Assembly (NCBI RefSeq): GCF_003046625.1
Contig: NZ_QAAD01000001.1
Span: forward strand, 310,001-374,000
Length of the DNA stretch: 64,000 nucleotides
Reading direction: 5' to 3'
From: Mangrovibacterium marinum
Lineage (GTDB): Bacteria; Bacteroidota; Bacteroidia; Bacteroidales; Prolixibacteraceae
Position numbers and translations under genes: made by a program
The notes under the pieces: model-generated
Database searches by the model: none
What the model saw: only the letters and a program-made list of their open reading frames with translations
What the model was told of the DNA's origin: nothing
Shown here: in pieces, positions 29,101 to 37,094 of the stretch
Position numbering within the stretch: the stretch's first letter is position 1
Layout of the letters: each line of letters begins with the position of its first letter

Positions 29101-29217
29101 AAACTCGCCGCAATCCCAAAAACTAGCTGTTGGCTCAATGGTCATCAGGTAGGTAACCGCAGCTATAACAAATACCACCCATCCGGTGATATTATTAAGC
29201 ATTTTGTAGTTCTTCAT
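26158..29217 (-). CDS. DUF2723 (GT117-type) membrane glycosyltransferase with C-terminal TPR-like region
   Basis: A 1019-residue protein. Residues 10-600 hold about 12-14 membrane helices, with the family signature WDCGEFITTSFKLEVGHPPG near residue 34. A soluble periplasmic part follows (about residues 600-890), then a helical repeat region. The family is related to protein O-mannosyltransferases and is common in Bacteroidota, where secreted proteins carry O-glycans; direct evidence of activity is limited. ATGs at 29217 and 29202 are both possible. It heads an operon with a deacetylase, purD, a DUF6427 protein and a carbamoyltransferase. Confidence 0.88.
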   Translation of the reverse strand: MKNYKMLNNITGWVVFVIAAVTYLMTIEPTASFWDCGEFITTSFKLEVGHPPGAPFFMILGRFFTLFGSPEQAGMLMNAWSAVASALTILFLFWSITHLAKKMIHFDGEPSLAQTIAVLGSGVVGALAYTFSDTFWFSAVEAEVYATSSLFTAIVFWAILKWENEADEPHANRWIIFIAYMVGLSIGVHLLNLLAIPAIVFVYYFRKYKTTKQGVAISLVASLVLLGIVMYGIIPGVITVASWFELAFTNGLGLPFNTGAVVYAFLLVGLLVFGIWYTYTKKKALLNTILVSVTVILIGYSSFAMIVIRSSADLPMDQNSPDNVFSLLSYLNREQYGDRPLVFGQYYNTPLDSRTPYVKDKEYYIKKDGKYVVADVRQKPQYDSGLTTFFPRMWSRQPDHIEDYKAWAGIKGKPVTITDDDGQPKTIMQPTFGENLTFFLRYQVVHMYFRYFMWNFVGRQNDLQGHGDPLNGNWISGISFVDSARLGDQSDLPDKYKNNKGRNTYFFLPLLLGLVGAFVHYQRNQKDFWVVMLLFILTGLAIVVYLNQYPHQPRERDYAFAGSFYAFAIWVGLGVLGLFEMLKQKVPATVLAGALTAVCLLAVPGRMAAENWDDHDRSDRYTCRDFGSNYLNSCAPNAVIFTNGDNDTFPLWYNQEVEGVRTDMRVCNLSYLQTDWYVDQMKRKAYSSEPLPIKFTHDQYVQGTRDVVYLMNDPRLKAPVELSKALDFVRDDDPRTKLSQADNASYIPSKKLFLKVDKEAVIRNKVVPPEMYDQIVDTIFIDLSGKNYLVKDELMVLDMLANSNWERPLYFAITVGRDKYMGLESYFQLEGFAYRFTPVKSQSNGLYIGTVNTEKMYQHMMQDFKWGNMNNPTVYIDENNQRMMINIRNNFNRLAESLIGEGKKDSAILVLDRCLELIPKQIVPYNYFSQQTAASYFAAGANEKAQSLMQDIVNDYKAEMNYYLNMDPEFQASVDEEMQRILYFLREMGMTAEKYKQDALAREITDQFNDFLGRYSSQR

Positions 29218-29531
29218 CTTCTCAATGATTTCATTTCAGGTCGCTGACCTGCTTCTATGTTTTTCAGTTATTTGCTCGATTCGGTCAAATTGAAAAAAAC
29301 AGATAGCCGATGCTTGGCAAATCATCCGGCTGCCAGCAGCAAAAACACGCGACTAAAAGCACCGGACACATTAAAACAACACCGACTTTCCCTAATTTCA
29401 ATTTTTATGTTTGCGAAGATAGTACATTCTTTCAACTGTCGCCAATTCGATGCTGAAATTAAGGCAATTTAACAAGCTTCCGAAAGCAAACTCAACAGAT
29501 AAGTTTAGTCCTTCGGCCGTTGTCGGCAAAC
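29218..29531. other. Intergenic region between DUF2723 and HTCS genes
   Basis: About 310 bp upstream of the DUF2723 operon and downstream of the HTCS stop. It must hold the operon promoter, but I find no minus-strand TAnnTTTG box. No repeat module or hairpin terminator is evident. Confidence 0.4.
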
Positions 29532-32500
29532 TTAACTTTCCTCTTTGTACTGCATTGGCGTTTTGTTGAATTCGGCTTTGAAACATTTCGAGAAGTACGA
29601 ATGGTTCGAAAAGCCCACCATGTACATTACCTCGGCCACCGAAAACTTCTGCTGGCGCAACAGCATGGCTGCTTTTTTCATGCGTACCGAGCGGATATAC
29701 TCCACTGGAGTCATACCGGTTAGCTGTTTCATTTTTCGGTATATCTGTTTGTTGTTCACGCCCGATATTTCGCAAAGGGCATTCACATTCAGGGTCGAAT
29801 CTGCCAGGTGTTCTTCCACAATGTTCGTTATGCGCGAAAGGAATTTTTCGTCCTGCGACTCCGCTTCAATTTCTCGGGGTTCGGCAATAGTTTCGAGCCT
29901 GATCTTGCTTTCCAGCTTTTGCTTTTTTTGAATTAGCTGCTCCACGCGCGAGAGCAGGATGTCGGGCTCGAAAGGCTTGGGAATGAACGCATCAATATTC
30001 AGATGAATACTCTCCAGCTCGGTTTCTTTATCATCTTTAGCGGTCAGCAAAATGATCGGCGTAGTTGACGTGGGCATGTTCTTACGAATGCGGCGGCACA
30101 TCTCCAGCCCTCCAATGCCCGGCATCATCACATCCGAAATCACCAGATTCGGCTGATGCTCCAGGCAGAGCGCCAAACCGTTTTCGCCATCGTCGGCCGA
30201 CAAACAATTGTACTGCGGCTGAAGAAGCTGGCGAACAAAACCGGCAATTTCCCGATTGTCGTCAACGATCAACACAACCGGCTTATCAGCCTTATGATTG
30301 TTGAGTGACACTTCTCCTGATTCCGTTTCAAATGCCGGGTTTTCAGCACTGAAGGCCTGAATAGGCAGGCGCACCGTAAAGGTTGTCCCGACATTTTCCT
30401 CCGACACCACGGTCACCTTTCCTCCGTGCAGTTCGGTGTATGTTTTCACCAGGTAAAGGCCAATCCCGGTTCCTTCTTTCTTACCTGCTGTCTTCGATGA
30501 CTGGAAAAATCGCTGAAAAATATACGGAAGATCTTTCGCCGGTATTCCGGTTCCGGTGTCGGAAACACTTAGCTCCAGGATTTCATCCGCATCGTTATAG
30601 TTGATTGACAAACTGATGACACCTCCGCCGGAGCTGTATTTCACCGCATTCGAGAACAGGTTGCTTAGGATCGACTCCCACTTAATAACGTCCAGTTCCA
30701 GGTCGATCCGATCCTTATTGGTCGAAAACTGAAAAGTGAATTCCGCCGGGTCTTCTGCTGCCGCAAACACATTGAACAACTTGCGGGCAAAGCCAACCAA
30801 CTCGATGCGTGATAAAATCAGCAGCGAATTTTTATCAACATCAATCCGGTTAAAATCGAGCATTTGGTGGATGAGCGAATTCAGCTTAATGGCGTTTTGC
30901 TGCACCTGTTTCAACTGTTGCTTTTCGTGGCTGTTCTTTATTTCCGACAACAGCCGGCTGATTGGCGCAATAATCATGCTCAGCGGGGTCTTCAGCTCGT
31001 GCGACATGTTGGAGAGAAATTCCATCTTCATGCGCGACTGCTCGCTAATTTTCGCTTTTTCAATTCGTTCAATCCGCAGCCGGTTTCGTACCCGGAAGAA
31101 ATTAATAATCCAACCGACCAGGGCAAGCACAACAATCGCATAACTACTTTTGGCCCACCAGGTAAAATACCAGGGCGGATTAATCGTAATGTTCAGCGTG
31201 TACGGATTTGCCGAAGGCTTCCCGTTGGCATCCAGGCGGGTTACCCGCAACCGGTAGTCGCCATGATCGAGGTTACTATACGAAATACGATAATTATCCG
31301 AGTTCAGCAGATTCCAGTCGGCATCCAAATCGTCCAGCCGGTAAACCAGCTTGCTTTTCTCTTCCATTGAGTAGGGCAGATCCGAAATATCGACTGCAAT
31401 ATTGTTTTGCTGGTAATTCAACGAGATGTGGCCGTTGTAGCGAATGCTTGCCTCTTCCGCTTCAAAGGGTTCGCTGTTCACGTAAAAACCCGTAGCGATA
31501 ATCGGGCGTTCTTTTTTCGGCATGCTGTTGATGGCGGGTGTTGTAATCGCAATGCCATCGGCTTCACCCATCAAAATACGTTGATCAGCAGGATCGTAAA
31601 ACAGGCTCAAAAAACGCTTGTCCGACAGGTTCAGGTAGCGGGCCTGAAGGCTTTCGGTATCCACCAGCCAAAAGCCGTCGGTGGTCGACACCCATATCGT
31701 TCCATCGGCTTCCATCATCGACAGTACCTCGTTGGTACGGGATGTATCGAAGAAGACCTGATCAACCTGATCGTTTTCGGGATTGATGACCAAAACGCCT
31801 TCCCGCAAGCCAAGCCATATCCGGCCCGAATGGTCAGGCAAAATGAAAGAAGGGTTGGCATCGCGCGTATATTTGTCGAGTGGGAACTTGGTGACCTTCC
31901 GCGTTTGTGTGTCGATTTTGTCGATCCCGTTTTTATAGAGCAACACCCACACATTTCCCTGTTTGTCGGGAACAATCTGGTTGATAAACATGCCCGACAG
32001 ACCGTTACCGGTATTGAAATTATAATCGGCCACATAGCTACCGCCTTTGCTTGACAACAACTTCTGTTTATCGACAACAAAGATTCCGCCCAGACAGGTG
32101 GCCACCCACAAGTTCCCCTGATTATCTTCGAACAGGTTGTAGGCCCAGTTGCTGTTTAACCGGCCTGTGTTATCAACAATATTATATTGAATGAATTGTT
32201 CTGCCCGGTAATCATAGCGGTTGATGCTGCCATCGGTGGCGATCCACAAGTCCGAATCACGGTCTTCGTAAATATGTCGAATACGGCCATGAGCCAAAGG
32301 ATGCCTGGCATCTTCGGTGTTGTACCAAACCGGATCAGTCCACTCTCCCCGGCTTTGGTTGACCCGGATGATCCCGTTGGATCCGCCAAACCAGTAATAA
32401 TTCCGCGAATCTTTAAACAACGAATAAAAACGGTTTCCGTCGCCCACGCCGGTGATTTCCGCAATCGGCACCTCCTGCAAAGCCCGGTTGGTGCGCGCCA

Positions 32501-33455
32501 GCGAAACCCCCGAGTCGGTTCCCAGCCACACATTTTGATTGCCGTCGGTGTAAATATTCCAAACAATATTGTTGAAGAGTGAATTGGGGTTTCGCGAATC
32601 ATGCATCAAGTGCTGAAGCTCTTCATTTTCAGTATAAACAAACAAGCCATTGTCGGTACCGGCAAGCAGATAACCGTTCGCGTCGAGCGCCAGCGATTTC
32701 ACCGAGTTATCCTGAAATTCGGCCTGCGGTTCTACCCCTCCATCCTTCAGGTTGTACCGCAGCAAACCGCCTTCCATGCCGACCCAGATACACCCACGAA
32801 CCGAATCTTCCAGCAAGGCGTTAATAAACTGATTATTCCTCTTCGGGTTTTGGGGAAGTTGAATTTGCTGAAAATCGTTCTGCTTCGGATCGTAGTAACA
32901 AAGCCCGTCGTAGGTACCCACGTACACCCGTTTGTCGTGCCCCGGGATGACCGAATAAACTGTTTTATGTGGAATGGACGGGTAACGATCAGTACCGAAC
33001 GAGATGAGTTTTTGATCGCGCAAGGAATAACCAAACAAGCCTTGCAGCGAGCCCAGCCAGAGTGTATCGCCCTGCAGGGCCATACTCCGCACGTCGGTTG
33101 GAAATTCAACAGGAGCGTCTTCGTAACGGTCGGTTTGAATATTGTAAATCAACACGCCATTGTCGGCGCCCAAATAAAGTAGCTGTGGGCTCACAAATGC
33201 CCCGCAATAAATCTGCGTGTTACTTTTTTCATTGATTGTAAAATGCGGCTGCACGGAATAGCCGTCGTAGCTGAAAAGCCCTTTGCTGGCGCCAATCCAG
33301 ACCAGGCCCTGGCTGTCCTGCGAGAAACAGCTCACGACCGAAACGCCCGGCCCCAGGTTGATATTGGCGAATGTCCGGTATTTTGATTTCTGACCGTAAA
33401 CACTACTTAAACACAGGCTGATAAGCAGCAATAAAAGACGGATTTTTTGGGACAT
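29532..33455 (-). CDS. Hybrid two-component system sensor-regulator (HTCS)
   Basis: A 1307-residue one-protein signalling system. In order: signal peptide (1-21), periplasmic beta-propeller of Reg_prop repeats (about 25-665), Y_Y_Y domain (about 670-755), membrane helix (about 763-785), HisKA with SHELKTP (His near 819), HATPase_c with GTGIGLYLVK, receiver with phosphoacceptor Asp in ISDVMMPG near 1107, and an AraC-type DNA-binding domain (about 1210-1305). Family members bind an oligosaccharide in the periplasm and switch on the neighbouring utilisation locus. The start at 33455 is fixed by the promoter at 33483-33512. It is the probable activator of the adjacent galactan genes. Confidence 0.95.
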   Translation of the reverse strand: MSQKIRLLLLLISLCLSSVYGQKSKYRTFANINLGPGVSVVSCFSQDSQGLVWIGASKGLFSYDGYSVQPHFTINEKSNTQIYCGAFVSPQLLYLGADNGVLIYNIQTDRYEDAPVEFPTDVRSMALQGDTLWLGSLQGLFGYSLRDQKLISFGTDRYPSIPHKTVYSVIPGHDKRVYVGTYDGLCYYDPKQNDFQQIQLPQNPKRNNQFINALLEDSVRGCIWVGMEGGLLRYNLKDGGVEPQAEFQDNSVKSLALDANGYLLAGTDNGLFVYTENEELQHLMHDSRNPNSLFNNIVWNIYTDGNQNVWLGTDSGVSLARTNRALQEVPIAEITGVGDGNRFYSLFKDSRNYYWFGGSNGIIRVNQSRGEWTDPVWYNTEDARHPLAHGRIRHIYEDRDSDLWIATDGSINRYDYRAEQFIQYNIVDNTGRLNSNWAYNLFEDNQGNLWVATCLGGIFVVDKQKLLSSKGGSYVADYNFNTGNGLSGMFINQIVPDKQGNVWVLLYKNGIDKIDTQTRKVTKFPLDKYTRDANPSFILPDHSGRIWLGLREGVLVINPENDQVDQVFFDTSRTNEVLSMMEADGTIWVSTTDGFWLVDTESLQARYLNLSDKRFLSLFYDPADQRILMGEADGIAITTPAINSMPKKERPIIATGFYVNSEPFEAEEASIRYNGHISLNYQQNNIAVDISDLPYSMEEKSKLVYRLDDLDADWNLLNSDNYRISYSNLDHGDYRLRVTRLDANGKPSANPYTLNITINPPWYFTWWAKSSYAIVVLALVGWIINFFRVRNRLRIERIEKAKISEQSRMKMEFLSNMSHELKTPLSMIIAPISRLLSEIKNSHEKQQLKQVQQNAIKLNSLIHQMLDFNRIDVDKNSLLILSRIELVGFARKLFNVFAAAEDPAEFTFQFSTNKDRIDLELDVIKWESILSNLFSNAVKYSSGGGVISLSINYNDADEILELSVSDTGTGIPAKDLPYIFQRFFQSSKTAGKKEGTGIGLYLVKTYTELHGGKVTVVSEENVGTTFTVRLPIQAFSAENPAFETESGEVSLNNHKADKPVVLIVDDNREIAGFVRQLLQPQYNCLSADDGENGLALCLEHQPNLVISDVMMPGIGGLEMCRRIRKNMPTSTTPIILLTAKDDKETELESIHLNIDAFIPKPFEPDILLSRVEQLIQKKQKLESKIRLETIAEPREIEAESQDEKFLSRITNIVEEHLADSTLNVNALCEISGVNNKQIYRKMKQLTGMTPVEYIRSVRMKKAAMLLRQQKFSVAEVMYMVGFSNHSYFSKCFKAEFNKTPMQYKEES

Positions 33456-33482
33456 AAAAAAGGTTCTGAAAGGGTTGAATGG

Positions 33483-33512
33483 CAAAGTTATCGATTATTG
33501 CCAATATCCAAA
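33483..33512 (-). promoter_or_regulatory. Promoter of the HTCS gene (TTTG - 18 bp - TAACTTTG)
   Basis: Minus strand: TTTG at 33512-33509 and TAACTTTG at 33490-33483, separated by 18 bp, a full Bacteroidota promoter. The predicted start near 33477 leaves a leader of about 22 nt to ATG 33455 and excludes the upstream in-frame ATG at 33485. Confidence 0.75.
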
Positions 33513-33555
33513 CACCTTCCAGAACCTGATACCTATTCTCTAATCTAACTAAGTC

Positions 33556-35976
33556 CTATTTTGATTTCAGGGTAATTTTCCCGGCTTTCAAGCCTTTTCC
33601 TTTCACCTGAAGCGTCATTTCGCCGGCTTCATCGGTGCTCTGCACCAACACAACCAACTTGCCGCTGAACAATTTCATGGTTGGCTGATGGAAAAGCTCC
33701 AGCGAAGTAGCATCGCCATTGCAAGCTGCGCGATAAGTTCCGGCGCCATCCACCTTAAAGTTGAGCTGGTTGGTTGCCGTTGGGCAAGGAATGCCATTCT
33801 TATCGACCACCGACACGGTTACAAAGCTGAGGTCGTTTCCATCTGCATCAATCGTCGAGCGATCTGCTTCCAGAACGATGCGGTATGGCTCACCTGCGGT
33901 GCGAATCACTTTTTCTTCGGCAGGTTTTCCGTTATCATCGAGGGCAACCACCTTCAGTTCGCCCGGTTCGTAAACCACGTCATTCCACATCAGGCGGTAG
34001 CGTTCCAACTTCGACTTGTCGTTTTTGGCTCGCACACCCATGCTTTTGCCATTCACAAAAAGTTCGGCGCTCTTATAGCTGGTGTACACAAACACGGGAA
34101 CCGTGTCGCCTTCCATGCCCTGCCAGTTCCAGTGCGGCAAAATATGAAGGGTCGACTCATTAGTATTCCAGCGACTTTTGTACCAGTAGTAACGATCTTT
34201 CGGCAAACCCGCCAGGTCGCAAATACCGAAATATGAACTGCGTGATGGCCAATATTCGTCGTAAGGAGTCGGCTCGCCCAGGTAGTCGAAACCAGTCCAC
34301 ACAAACTCACCGATCACCCAATCGTTATCGTCCTGCAGCACCGCGTCGTCCTCGGGCAAGTTACTCCAGTTACAGTATTCCAAATCGTACGATGAACACT
34401 GCCCGTCGTCGTACATTTTACCAACGGCTTTCTCAACCGGGAATTTATAAATTCCGCGTGAACTCACCGTTGAAGCTGTTTCCGACCCCAACAACAAACC
34501 TTGCGGGAAACGTTCGAAAGCTTCTTCGTAGAGGTGCGTGCGGTAGTTCAGTCCAGGCACATCCATGATGGCACCAAAGCCGGATTCCATCACTGCCTTC
34601 ACCTGGTCCATACCAACGGTAACCGGGCGGGTTGGATCTTCGCGGTGGAAAATATCCTGCAGCATTTTGGCCCGTTTCACCCCTTCACTTCCCCATTGAT
34701 CGGGAACTTCGTTTCCGCTGCTCCACATCACAATACAAGGATGATTGCGGGTAGCCCGCACCAGGTTCACGATGTCCTTTTCATGATATTCGTCGAAGAA
34801 ACGGTTGTAGCCATTTTCAACTTTCGGCTTTTTCCATTCGTCGAAGCTCTCGGCCAGGAACAGCATGCCCATTTCATCGCAAAGCTCCAGCTGCTCCATC
34901 GAGGGCATATTGTGGGCACTGCGAATGGCATTGGCTCCCATGTCCTTCATAATCTGAATCTGCCGACGCAAAGCCGCTTTGTTAACAGCCGCACCCAGCG
35001 GGCCCAAATCGTGGTGTAAGCAAACGCCTTTAAACTTGCGGACTTCTCCGTTCAACTTAAACCCTTCGCCAGCTTTGTAGCTGATGGTGCGAACACCGAA
35101 TCGGGTGGTCTGCTCATCCTGCAGTTGACCGTTTTCGTCGTACAATTTCGACTCGGCATAGTACAGTGTTGGCGACTCGGGACTCCACAGCAGCGGATTC
35201 GTCAAGGCTATATTTTGTTCAAACCCTTCACCAAAAAGCGTTTGTGCCGACCCCGATGCCACCACCGTACCGACGGCATCTTTAATCGCTGTTTCGATAC
35301 GCAGGTTACGGCCCGCCACTTTCGATTTGATATTGATTTGTGCCAGGCTGTCGCTCACAAACGGCGTGGTTACAAAGGTGCCCCAAAGCTGAAAATGGTC
35401 TTTCGGTTCAATCACAATACGAACCTTGCGGAACAAACCCGCACCAGGGTACCAGCGCGACGACAAGGGCTTAGGCGAGAGGTGCACAGCCAAAAGATTA
35501 GCGTTACCGGCCTTCACCAAATCGGTAATATCCAGGTTGAAATAGGCATAACCATAAGCCCATTCTCCGGCTTTTTCGCCATTGACAAACACTTCGGGAT
35601 CGCTCATTGCACCTTCAAAAACAACCAACACCCGACTTCCTTCCTCGAGCTTTGGCAAGTCGAAGTTTGTGCGGTACCAGCCGTCGCCAATGTGTGGCAA
35701 CGAACCGGTGCGTCCGGTTTTCTCGGTAGCCTCCTGCTCGTTGTTTTGGGTGATGGCCACCACTTGCTTATCCACTTCCTTATCAAAGGGTCCGTAAATG
35801 GCCCAGTCGTGGGGAACAGCTACCGTCTGCCACTTTGAATCGTCAAAGTCGACCTTTGCCGCATGTTCAAAGTTGCCCTTGCTGAACTTCCAGCCTTTCT
35901 CGAGGACAAATTCCGAACGCTGCCCTTTTGCGAAAATGCCTGCCAGCAAAAAAATACTTAGTAATAAAAGTCTCAT
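33556..35976 (-). CDS. GH2 family beta-galactosidase
   Basis: An 806-residue glycoside hydrolase with a signal peptide (1-19). Domain order is the GH2 sugar-binding jelly roll (about 20-195), an immunoglobulin-like domain, the TIM barrel (about 300-600), and C-terminal sandwich domains. The acid/base is Glu423 in SSGNEVPD and the nucleophile is Glu499 in LGSETAST. It is expected to remove terminal galactose from galactan oligosaccharides in the periplasm. ATG 35976 (MRLLLLSIFL) is chosen because upstream in-frame starts precede the signal peptide. It follows the GH53 gene by 10 bp. The pair mirrors the GH53/GH2 pair of Bacteroides galactan loci. Confidence 0.93.
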   Translation of the reverse strand: MRLLLLSIFLLAGIFAKGQRSEFVLEKGWKFSKGNFEHAAKVDFDDSKWQTVAVPHDWAIYGPFDKEVDKQVVAITQNNEQEATEKTGRTGSLPHIGDGWYRTNFDLPKLEEGSRVLVVFEGAMSDPEVFVNGEKAGEWAYGYAYFNLDITDLVKAGNANLLAVHLSPKPLSSRWYPGAGLFRKVRIVIEPKDHFQLWGTFVTTPFVSDSLAQINIKSKVAGRNLRIETAIKDAVGTVVASGSAQTLFGEGFEQNIALTNPLLWSPESPTLYYAESKLYDENGQLQDEQTTRFGVRTISYKAGEGFKLNGEVRKFKGVCLHHDLGPLGAAVNKAALRRQIQIMKDMGANAIRSAHNMPSMEQLELCDEMGMLFLAESFDEWKKPKVENGYNRFFDEYHEKDIVNLVRATRNHPCIVMWSSGNEVPDQWGSEGVKRAKMLQDIFHREDPTRPVTVGMDQVKAVMESGFGAIMDVPGLNYRTHLYEEAFERFPQGLLLGSETASTVSSRGIYKFPVEKAVGKMYDDGQCSSYDLEYCNWSNLPEDDAVLQDDNDWVIGEFVWTGFDYLGEPTPYDEYWPSRSSYFGICDLAGLPKDRYYWYKSRWNTNESTLHILPHWNWQGMEGDTVPVFVYTSYKSAELFVNGKSMGVRAKNDKSKLERYRLMWNDVVYEPGELKVVALDDNGKPAEEKVIRTAGEPYRIVLEADRSTIDADGNDLSFVTVSVVDKNGIPCPTATNQLNFKVDGAGTYRAACNGDATSLELFHQPTMKLFSGKLVVLVQSTDEAGEMTLQVKGKGLKAGKITLKSK

Positions 35977-35986
35977 AGTAACATTA

Positions 35987-37027
35987 TTATTCTGCAAATG
36001 CATCCAATGCAACTGTCGGTTTTCCACTTTCGTCGAAAGCTCCCAGGGTGTAGGCGTTCCACCCACTGTACGCTTGCGGTTCCCAGTACAACACGCCCAA
36101 ACACTGATCGTCTGCAATTGCTTTACATTGGGCGATCAAGTTACTCAAAAATGCGTAAGAAGTCTCTGCATCGTCCCAGGGCATGCCGGTTTCGCACACC
36201 ATCACCTGGGTTTCGTAACGGCTAATCATGTCGTTCATATTCGTTATCGTCTCATCTGTCAGCGTTTCCCAATTATCCGCTGTAGGATACAAGGACATAC
36301 CGATCACATCCCATTTGCCGCCGTTCGCTTCCAACCCGTCGAACAACCAACGGTAATGCGAATTGTCGTAACCGTTTTGCAGGTGAACGATCACCAGTGC
36401 GTCGGGGAAAACCGCTTTCACAGCATCATAACCAGCATTATTCAAAGCCGCATATTGCGCCATGTTTTCCGAAGCTTTGCCTTCGTCCCAAAGCATCCCG
36501 TTTCCGGTTTCGTTACCTACCTGCACCCATTCCGGAGCGATGTTGTTTTCCTGCAGCAGCGTCAGCACTTCGGTTGTATGATCGGCCACAGCAGTTTTCA
36601 AATCATCGAAACTGAGGTCTTCCCAGGCAGCAGGTTTGTTTTGTTTGCCCGGATCGGCCCAGCTGTCGCTGTAGTGAAAGTCGATCATAATCCGCATGCC
36701 CAATTGTTGGGCTCTCCAGGCTTTCACCAAAACATCCTGTTTGTTGCACCAGCCATCCGCCGGATCAACCCAAACACGCAAGCGAATCGAGTTCATACCC
36801 AAATCGCGCAACAGGTGCATACATTCCGTCTGTTTGCCGTTGGCGTCGTAAAAAAGCACGCCGTCGCTTTCCATTTCGGTCAGCCAGCTCACGTCGGCCC
36901 CTTTTGCAAAACCGGTCATATCGTACTCCGGCTCTGGTAGGGGTGTTTGCAGTTGCGGTTCATCATCGCAGGCAACAAACAGCGCCAACACCATTGCTGC
37001 CAGTAAAACAATCTTATTTCGTTTCAT
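35987..37027 (-). CDS. GH53 arabinogalactan endo-beta-1,4-galactanase (lipoprotein)
   Basis: A 346-residue enzyme that cleaves internal beta-1,4-galactosyl bonds in galactan and type I arabinogalactan. The lipobox LFVAC gives acylated Cys20, and an acidic DDE follows it, fitting surface display. The catalytic pair is visible: Glu173 in VGNETGNG (acid/base) and Glu279 in VCETGMPW (nucleophile). The family core MNSIRLRVWVDP is also present. ATG 37027 is chosen because the upstream frame lacks a signal peptide. GH53 is highly specific for beta-1,4-galactan, so this gene defines the target of the locus. Confidence 0.95.
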   Translation of the reverse strand: MKRNKIVLLAAMVLALFVACDDEPQLQTPLPEPEYDMTGFAKGADVSWLTEMESDGVLFYDANGKQTECMHLLRDLGMNSIRLRVWVDPADGWCNKQDVLVKAWRAQQLGMRIMIDFHYSDSWADPGKQNKPAAWEDLSFDDLKTAVADHTTEVLTLLQENNIAPEWVQVGNETGNGMLWDEGKASENMAQYAALNNAGYDAVKAVFPDALVIVHLQNGYDNSHYRWLFDGLEANGGKWDVIGMSLYPTADNWETLTDETITNMNDMISRYETQVMVCETGMPWDDAETSYAFLSNLIAQCKAIADDQCLGVLYWEPQAYSGWNAYTLGAFDESGKPTVALDAFAE

Positions 37028-37094
37028 AACTTTTTCTTTCTGTATTTTGAAAAACAGGTCACAGCCCGATAACAGACGGTGACCTTTATGGTTA

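Noticed and set aside
29406-29413. Plus-strand TATGTTTG promoter box
   Set aside because: It points into the 3' end of the HTCS gene on the opposite strand, has no minus-33 partner, and no gene follows. An antisense RNA cannot be excluded but is not supported.
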